Below are positions 6,561-10,528 of a stretch of DNA of 10,528 nucleotides, in pieces. This stretch comes from Gammaproteobacteria bacterium (GTDB taxonomy: Bacteria > Pseudomonadota > Gammaproteobacteria > Steroidobacterales > Steroidobacteraceae). The translations under genes and the position numbers were made by a program. Below the pieces are notes generated by a model. It worked only from the letters and a program-made list of their open reading frames with translations, was not told the DNA's origin and searched no databases. The DNA lies in contig JAQGOE010000301.1 in the NCBI GenBank assembly GCA_028293725.1, positions 1 through 10,528 on the forward strand, written 5' to 3'. Position 1 is the first letter of the stretch, and the number at the start of each line of letters is the position of its first letter.

Positions 6561-7667
6561 ATGAAGCGAATGAAGCGCGAGCCGATGGCCGCCTACGATG
6601 TTCTTCTGCTCGAAGTCGCCGATGTGGTCGAGGCGGCGCGGCATGAGGCTGCCAGATCGGTGAATGCAGTTATGACTGCTACATACTGGTTTGTCGGTCG
6701 TCGGATCGTCGAGCATGAGCAGCAAGGCGCCGCACGCGCTGCCTATGGGGAGCGGTTACTCAAGCGTCTGGCACGTGACCTTTCGGAGCGGTTCGGCCGT
6801 GGCTTCTCCGAAAGGAATCTTGAGCAGATGCGAGCCTTCTATCTCGGATGGCCGATTTCGCAGACAGCGTCTGCGAAATTCATCGAGGTCTCGGCTGATG
6901 CAATCCAATCGCGTTTCCCGCTCCCCTGGTCACACTACGCGCGACTTCTCGCCGTCAAAAGCGTAGATACGCGCGCTTTCTACGAAAGTGAGGCATTGCG
7001 CGGCGGTTGGACTATTCGGCAGCTTGACCGCCAGATTCAGTCGCAGTTTTATGAGCGCACCGCGCTTTCACGCGACAAGGCTGCGGTGCTTCGCGGTGGC
7101 GCTCGGGCGTTGGCGAGCGACACGATTACTCCCGACGAAGAGATCAAAAACCCGTATCTTCTCGAGTTCCTGGGACTCAAGGACGAGTATTCAGAGACCG
7201 AACTTGAGGATGCCCTGATAGGGAAGCTGCAAACGTTCCTGTTGGAACTAGGGTGTGACTTCACGTTTGTCGGACGCCAGCATCGGTTGCGCGTCGGAGA
7301 CGAGTGGTATCGGGTCGACTTGCTCTTCTTTCATCGACGACTTCGATGCCTCGTCGTCATTGATCTCAAGCTCGGAAAGCTCACCCACGCGGATGCGGGG
7401 CAGATGCATCTTTATTTGAATTATGCGCGCGAACATTGGACGCTGCCTGGCGAGAACCCACCGGTTGGATTGATACTTTGTGCTGAAAAGGACCATGCAG
7501 TGGCGAAATACGCTCTCGAAGGCCTCCCTAACAAAGTGCTTGCCGCCGAGTACCAGACAACCTTGCCGAAGGAGGGCATTCTGGAGAAAGAAATCTTCCG
7601 GACTAGGCGTCAGCTGGACGCGGGGCGCCCAAGCGGTTCTGCGGCGCGAGAGCGCCGCAAGCTGTGA
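6561..7667 (+). CDS. DUF1016/YhcG-type PD-(D/E)xK nuclease
   Basis: The 368-residue protein has the two-part architecture of the DUF1016 (YhcG) family. An N-terminal helical domain (about 10-165) contains YWFVGRRIVEHEQQG, the LAxDLSERFGRGFSERNLEQMR-type block and LPWSHYARLL. A C-terminal restriction-like nuclease domain (about 195-345) opens with NPYLLEFLGL. The catalytic pattern is visible as Asp253 (in VDLLFF) and Asp268-Leu-Lys270 (in VIDLKLGK), followed by the family block QMHLYLNYAREH. The enzyme is predicted to cut DNA, and relatives are often found in mobile islands next to restriction or toxin genes; substrate and role are not established. The ATG at 6561 has no clear ribosome site, and ATGs at 6570 and 6585 are alternatives. 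The C-terminal 20 residues are Arg-rich and overlap a hairpin. No partner gene directly abuts it. Confidence 0.88.
   Translation: MKRMKREPMAAYDVLLLEVADVVEAARHEAARSVNAVMTATYWFVGRRIVEHEQQGAARAAYGERLLKRLARDLSERFGRGFSERNLEQMRAFYLGWPISQTASAKFIEVSADAIQSRFPLPWSHYARLLAVKSVDTRAFYESEALRGGWTIRQLDRQIQSQFYERTALSRDKAAVLRGGARALASDTITPDEEIKNPYLLEFLGLKDEYSETELEDALIGKLQTFLLELGCDFTFVGRQHRLRVGDEWYRVDLLFFHRRLRCLVVIDLKLGKLTHADAGQMHLYLNYAREHWTLPGENPPVGLILCAEKDHAVAKYALEGLPNKVLAAEYQTTLPKEGILEKEIFRTRRQLDAGRPSGSAARERRKL
7640..7659 (+). terminator. Perfect 8-bp hairpin with GAGA tetraloop at the end of the nuclease gene
   Basis: TGCGGCGC pairs with GCGCCGCA around a GAGA (GNRA-type) loop, inside the last codons before the stop at 7665-7667. 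The stem is very stable but no U-tract follows. It may act as a 3' stabiliser or a Rho-assisted end rather than an intrinsic terminator. Confidence 0.4.
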
Positions 7668-7668
7668 G

Positions 7669-7756
7669 TAGCGGGCGGGGAATCCAGTTCCGTCCAATTG
7701 GGAAACTCGTAGCGTCTATCTGGGAATGGCTCGGCGTCCAATTGGGAATGAGGCGG
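7669..7756. repeat. 22-bp tandem repeats (three clear copies, a fourth degenerate)
   Basis: Copies begin at 7691 (CGTCCAATTGGGAAACTCGT...), 7713 (CGTCTATCTGGGAATGGCTC...) and 7735 (CGTCCAATTGGGAATGAGGC...), exactly 22 bp apart. A GGGAA at 7678-7682 is in the same phase and marks a degraded copy starting at 7669. Two helical turns per unit puts every copy on the same face of the DNA, as in plasmid replication iterons or multi-site transposon ends. No replication initiator or transposase gene is visible in the window, so the binding protein is unknown. Confidence 0.75.
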
Positions 7757-7837
7757 GAACGATTCACGCGAAGCTGCCGGCCGTGCGATCAGAATGTTTC
7801 CTTACGCAGTCGGGGTTACGGAAGGGGGACTCCACCG

Positions 7838-7861
7838 GCGAGCGTCAATTGAAACGCTCGC
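7838..7861. repeat. Inverted repeat GCGAGCGT-(8)-ACGCTCGC
   Basis: A perfect 8-bp stem with an 8-nt loop (CAATTGAA) lies between the 22-bp repeats and the recombinase remnant. No U-tract follows on the plus strand. It could be a terminator-like hairpin or a protein site. The rest of 7757-7906 shows nothing recognisable. Confidence 0.4.
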
Positions 7862-7906
7862 TTCGGCAGGTTCAGGGCCGATCACGCGCACCAAATGCTG
7901 CGCTTA

Positions 7907-8080
7907 CTAAGCCCGGTGCTTCTCGGCGATGTACGTGTGGCGATCATAGTGCGTGGCCTGCACGCCGCTCCGTCCATAGGAGAGCAGTAGCGCCCGGGTT
8001 TCCAAATTCACGCCGAGGGAAGCGAGCTGCGTTTCGCACGTGCGTCGCACATCGCGAAAGACAAAACTCGGGATCGGATT
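7907..8080 (-). pseudogene. C-terminal remnant of a tyrosine recombinase (integrase)
   Basis: About 57 residues survive before a TAG at 7909-7907. They match the end of phage-type tyrosine integrases: FRDVRRTCETQLASLGV (box II arginine), LLSYGRSGVQ and HYDRHTYIAEK with the catalytic Tyr (codon 7948-7946). The rest of the enzyme, about 300 residues, is missing: the frame continues upstream but the translation no longer resembles an integrase. In LLSYG the position normally filled by catalytic His is Tyr (codon TAT, 7978-7976), which a single C-to-T change of a His codon would produce. It is thus both truncated and mutated. It is probably what is left of the integrase that placed this segment at the tRNA-Lys site, though the direct link to these att scars is inferred. 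Confidence 0.78.
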
Positions 8081-8096
8081 CTCGACAGCGCTGCAA

Positions 8097-8206
8097 GATC
8101 GGCCAGGCGATTGGCCAAATGATCGGCCAAGCGGTTCGAGAAAGTTACCAAAAGTCCTTTTGGCTTGGGATATTAGCCCTGGTCGCATGGCCATAAAGAT
8201 CGGCCA
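8097..8206 (+). promoter_or_regulatory. GATCGGCCAA repeat cluster upstream of fic
   Basis: Copies of GATYGGCCAR start at 8097, 8109 and 8121 (exact 12-bp period), and a fourth at 8198 ends 2 nt before the fic start codon. TTGGCCAA and ATGGCCAT (8187-8194) are themselves palindromic versions of the same core. A repressor bound at the last copy would cover the fic translation start. The array looks like an operator set; the binder is unknown, although Fic itself ends in a winged-helix-like domain. Confidence 0.5.
8148..8163. repeat. Dyad CCAAAAG-TC-CTTTTGG upstream of fic
   Basis: A 16-bp element with perfect 7-bp arms lies inside the repeat cluster, 45 bp before the fic ATG. It is a candidate operator or promoter-proximal site; I saw no convincing -35/-10 pair. 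Confidence 0.4.
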
Positions 8207-8208
8207 AT

Positions 8209-9402
8209 ATGAGCCTAGAAACTCCCTCCCCAATAGAGCCCGCCCGGCTGGAGGCGCCTACCGGCCCCATCGCGGATGCGATCGCCGACCTGGCTGCATC
8301 GGCGGCTACGCTGGGCAAGGCTCTACACCCTCGCACCGCCGGCAATCTCGCCGACCTCGTGCGCATCATGAATACGTACTACAGCAACCTGATCGAGGGT
8401 CACAACACTCGACCGCGGGACATCGAGCGCGCACTCGCTGGAGAGTTGGATAAAGACGAAGGGCGACGTGACCTCCAGCTCGAAGCCGCAGCGCACGTAA
8501 GAGTGCAACGCGAAGTCGACCGGATGGCAAGCGAGGGTGTACTTCCCGCGCCTGCTTCCAGGGAATTTCTCCGTTGGTTACATCAAGAGTTCTACCGTGA
8601 TGCCCCGGAGTCCACGCTCCTCATCCAGACCTCTGAAGGCGCGCTGAGGATGACTCCGGGGGAGTGGCGCACGGATGTTGAGCGTGACGTTGCTGTTGGT
8701 CGGCATGTACCTTCTTCGAGCGCGCACGTTGCGGACTTTATGCTTTATTTCGAAGAGCGATTTATCCTCGACAGGATGGGTCGGGCTGCACAGATCATGG
8801 CGATGGCGTCTGCCCATCATCGATTCAACTATATACATCCTTTTTTGGACGGCAACGGGCGCGTTAGCCGGCTCATGAGCCACGCAATGGCCGCCGTTGC
8901 GGGAATCGGCGCGAGAGGTCTTTGGTCGGTATCGCGCGGGCTTGCGCGTGGGCTCGATAGTCGCGCTGACTACAAGCGAATGATGGATTACGCCGATACT
9001 CCTCGTCAGGGCGATCTTGACGGGCGCGGCAACCTTTCGCAGAAGGCTCTTCAGGAGTTTGTCCTCTGGTTCCTGCGAGTCTGCCTGGATCAGGTCACTT
9101 TCATGAGTGGCCTCTTCGAGCTCGATAGTTTGTCGCAGCGGTTGCGCGCCTACGTACAGAGAAGTTCGGTCCTGAAACCCGAGACCGCGGGCCTCCTGGA
9201 GGAGGCCCTGATCCGCGGCGAATTCGGGCGCGGCGAGATTGCACGAATAACCGGCGTTCCAGAACGTTCGGCTCGCAGAGTTCTGAACGATGTCGTCCAA
9301 CTCGGGCTGCTGGCTTCCGACACGCCGAAAGAGAAAGTCTCCCTGCGCTTCCCGGCGCATGTGCTGGAGGATCTGTTTCCGCGCTTATATCCCCAGACTT
9401 AA
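8209..9402 (+). CDS. Fic-family AMP-transferase with N-terminal inhibitory motif and C-terminal winged helix
   Basis: The 397-residue protein appears intact. Fic enzymes move AMP, or sometimes another nucleotide part, from ATP to a hydroxyl side chain of a target protein. The full catalytic motif [12 protein letters not shown] is at residues 210-221, with His210 as base and the GNGR phosphate-binding loop. The inhibitory helix motif Ser59-x-x-x-Glu63-Gly64 (SNLIEG, in [11 protein letters not shown]) lies N-terminal, which makes this a self-inhibited class II Fic that needs no separate antitoxin. The C-terminal part (about 325-395; [19 protein letters not shown]) looks like a winged helix-turn-helix, so it may bind DNA or its own operator. 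There is no strong ribosome site before the ATG at 8209, and one GATCGGCCAA repeat overlaps that region. The target protein is unknown. It may be a stress or defence effector, by inference from its island location. Confidence 0.92.
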   Translation: MSLETPSPIEPARLEAPTGPIADAIADLAASAATLGKALHPRTAGNLADLVRIMNTYYSNLIEGHNTRPRDIERALAGELDKDEGRRDLQLEAAAHVRVQREVDRMASEGVLPAPASREFLRWLHQEFYRDAPESTLLIQTSEGALRMTPGEWRTDVERDVAVGRHVPSSSAHVADFMLYFEERFILDRMGRAAQIMAMASAHHRFNYIHPFLDGNGRVSRLMSHAMAAVAGIGARGLWSVSRGLARGLDSRADYKRMMDYADTPRQGDLDGRGNLSQKALQEFVLWFLRVCLDQVTFMSGLFELDSLSQRLRAYVQRSSVLKPETAGLLEEALIRGEFGRGEIARITGVPERSARRVLNDVVQLGLLASDTPKEKVSLRFPAHVLEDLFPRLYPQT

Positions 9403-9419
9403 CCACCGTCACGTCTGGG
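9392..9419. terminator. Possible two-way terminator between convergent genes
   Basis: CCCAGAC (9392-9398) pairs with GTCTGGG (9413-9419) around a 14-nt loop. It spans the fic stop codon and precedes the end of the convergent TolB-like fragment. No U-tract is present on either strand, so confidence is low. Confidence 0.3.
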
Positions 9420-9438
9420 AATGCATTCGATCGCGCAA

Positions 9439-9690
9439 TTACACCGCCGCGGGCAGATACAGCGGCATGGAGTCTTCCCACAAGCTGTCCGCGAGGATGC
9501 GACGGCCGGTGCCATCGGCATTCATGATGAAAATCTGACCGTAGGGTTGGAAGGTGTTGTCATACAGGGCTGCTTCCTCTCGGAAACCATACATTCCGCT
9601 CGTCCACAGGATCCTGCCGTCGGCCGTCCAGACCGCGTGACCGTCGTTCGCGCGGCTGGTGGTGAGGCGCTGGAGATCGGAGCCGTCCGG
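9439..9690 (-). pseudogene. C-terminal fragment of a TolB-like (PD40 beta-propeller) protein
   Basis: The last 83 residues before a TAA at 9441-9439 contain two PD40-type blades: PDGSDLQRLTTS, NDGHAVWTADGRILWTSG, then GQIFIMNADGTGRRILADS and the ending WEDSMPLYLP. The true C-terminus appears intact, but N-terminal similarity ends near 9690, so most of the protein is gone. TolB-like propellers are usually periplasmic and mediate protein contacts; a fragment this small is unlikely to work. It converges on fic with a 36-bp gap. Confidence 0.7.
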
Positions 9691-9726
9691 CCTTGCCGGC
9701 GCGGCGCATCTGGTTCCAGGTGCCGA

Positions 9727-10050
9727 CCCGCTGCACCCGCGGAGGTGATATCCGCGGATCTGATCACTCGCACGGACGCGCTGAAGATTGTGGACGCTTC
9801 TATCGCCTCTTATGAGCGTCAGGGCGAGAAGGCCGCGGCCATGGTGACGGACGCCAACGGCTATCTGCGCGCCGCGATGTCTAGCGATGGACTCAACCCC
9901 GTTGGTCTGCGCAGCGCGAACCTCAAGACAGCCACCGTGCTGAAGTTCAAAGTCTCGACCCGGTCGCTGCAGGAGCGCCTCAAGTCCGACGCCGCATTCG
10001 CTAAGGAATATGGAAAGGATGAGCGCTACCTCACGAGCAGGAGATCTTAG
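9727..10050 (+). pseudogene. GlcG/HbpS-like (DUF336) heme-binding-family fragment cut at the tRNA scar
   Basis: From about 9727 the plus-strand frame reads AEVISADLITRTDALKIVDA, then VTDANGYLRAAMSSDGLNP and FAKEYGKDERYLT. This fits the start and middle of GlcG/HbpS-family proteins, which are small proteins, some of which bind heme. Family similarity stops at Thr (codon 10033-10035), 10 nt before the tRNA-Lys repeat, and the frame then runs into a TAG at 10048-10050 inside the repeat. The upstream end has no convincing start or signal peptide: the frame is open back to 9421, but across antisense TolB-like sequence. It reads as a gene cut by recombination at the att-like site. The family assignment is from motif memory and is moderate. 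Confidence 0.6.
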
Positions 10051-10089
10051 TCTCTTGGTCGTAGGTTCGACTCCTACGCGACCCACCAA
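10046..10089 (+). repeat. tRNA-Lys(CTT) 3' half, copy 2 (att-like scar)
   Basis: This copy matches copy 1 at 41 of 44 positions, with 27 identical bases in a row (10051-10077), same orientation. The T arm and CCA end are intact and the acceptor strand reads GCGACCC. The three differences are at 10050, 10078 and 10081. A small hairpin GAGAC-ttgtcag-GTCTC (10098-10114) follows, as in copy 1. No 5' half of the tRNA is present; the upstream sequence is the truncated heme-binding-like gene. Confidence 0.8.
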
Positions 10090-10094
10090 TTAAA

Positions 10095-10277
10095 TCAGAG
10101 ACTTGTCAGGTCTCCGATTGCGAAAAACCCAAACATATTGCCTCCTGGTACCCATACTGGTACCCGTTCGGCAGCAGCGGCGAGAATCCCGCCGCCGACT
10201 CCACTTTTCGCGGGCAGGCCCACGCGATAAGCGAAGTCCCCGGAGCCATCGTACTGGCCACACACCAACATCAGGGC
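10095..10277 (-). pseudogene. Glutaminase A fragment
   Basis: The minus-strand frame ending at a TGA (10097-10095) reads [18 protein letters not shown] and then [15 protein letters not shown], the most conserved block near the C-terminus of beta-lactamase-like glutaminases (GlsA family; glutamine to glutamate plus ammonia), including its Tyr and Ser-Gly-Val-Gly motif. An in-frame stop lies just upstream, and after GGGILA the sequence no longer follows the family. Only about 35 residues are recognisable out of roughly 300, so this is a relic. It begins straight after the second tRNA scar. Confidence 0.72.
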
Positions 10278-10337
10278 AATGCCCGGCTATGCGACCAGGG
10301 CGCTGGCAACTCGTTGTTGTGGATGAGGCACAAGCTA

Positions 10338-10528
10338 TCAAGGAAAGGTTGGACTAGCCGGCCAGGCGATACAGAGCAATGAGTTGGTCGATTGAAAGCT
10401 GAGGCGCTCGTAGGCCGTTCGGACCGTGCCGCGTGCCACCCCAAGCTGAGCAGCCAAATCGCGCCATGACGGTAGACGCGCGCCGGGAACCAATAGCCCT
10501 TTGTCGATGGCATCAGCGATTCCCTTCC
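10338..10528 (-). pseudogene. GntR/MocR-type regulator, N-terminal DNA-binding part, broken
   Basis: Entering from the right edge, the minus-strand frame reads KGIADAIDKGLLVPGARLPS and then WRDLAAQLGVARGTVRTAYERL. This is the classic winged helix-turn-helix of GntR proteins, most like the MocR/PdxR branch in which a PLP-dependent aminotransferase-like domain follows. After ERL (near 10401) the sequence leaves the family and stops at a TGA (10340-10338), so the effector domain is missing. It is probably another gene cut by rearrangement. The start codon lies outside the window. Confidence 0.72.

Noticed and set aside
7726..8196. 156-codon plus-strand frame between the nuclease and fic
   Set aside because: It crosses the 22-bp repeats, runs antisense to the integrase relic, and its IGQAIGQMIGQ end is simply the translated 12-bp repeat cluster.
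7669..8206. A CRISPR array from the repeated units
   Set aside because: The repeats are contiguous with 22-bp and 12-bp periods and no unique spacers, and no cas gene is present.

Overview
The window (about 60% GC by eye) looks like an accessory region of a Gram-negative proteobacterium. A TonB-dependent outer-membrane receptor, a PepSY inner-membrane protein, an RcnR/CsoR-type metal sensor and a P1B ATPase suggest this, and a gammaproteobacterium is plausible. I cannot name the genus from sequence alone.

Layout. (1) 1-2917, minus strand: a two-gene metal or siderophore uptake operon. A 745-residue TonB-dependent receptor is followed 3 nt later by a PepSY-family protein that runs off the left edge. 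(2) 2918-3231: the divergent control region, with one candidate promoter for each direction and perfect or near-perfect dyads placed at those promoters. (3) 3232-5579, plus strand: a metal-efflux operon of a 92-aa RcnR/DmeR-like repressor and a P1B ATPase. The ATPase has a His/Asp-rich N-terminal tail, and Gly-Ala-Cys replaces the usual Cys-Pro-Cys of the metal-binding membrane helix. (4) 5803-5846: the 3' half of a tRNA-Lys(CTT) gene with no 5' half. A second copy lies at 10046-10089 in the same orientation (41 of 44 positions match). These look like att-type scars of tandem integration at a tRNA-Lys site. (5) 5847-10045, between the two scars: a 714-bp stretch with no recognisable gene, a DUF1016/YhcG-type PD-(D/E)xK nuclease, three to four 22-bp tandem repeats, an inactivated C-terminal remnant of a tyrosine recombinase, a 12-bp-period repeat cluster, an intact Fic AMP-transferase with its own inhibitory motif, and two gene fragments. 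One of these, a GlcG/HbpS-like heme-binding-protein fragment, is cut off 10 bp before the second tRNA scar. (6) 10090-10528: more fragments, namely a glutaminase A piece and the DNA-binding head of a GntR/MocR-type regulator.

How it fits together. The left half is a working metal-homeostasis cassette with uptake and efflux genes diverging from one control region. The right half is a decayed integrative element whose best-preserved cargo is a nuclease and a Fic enzyme, typical of toxin or defence cargo. The most unusual intact gene is the proline-less P1B ATPase paired with a sensor that keeps the complete Ni/Co ligand set. The most unusual non-coding signals are the 22-bp and 12-bp repeat arrays and the operator-like dyad inside the receptor promoter.
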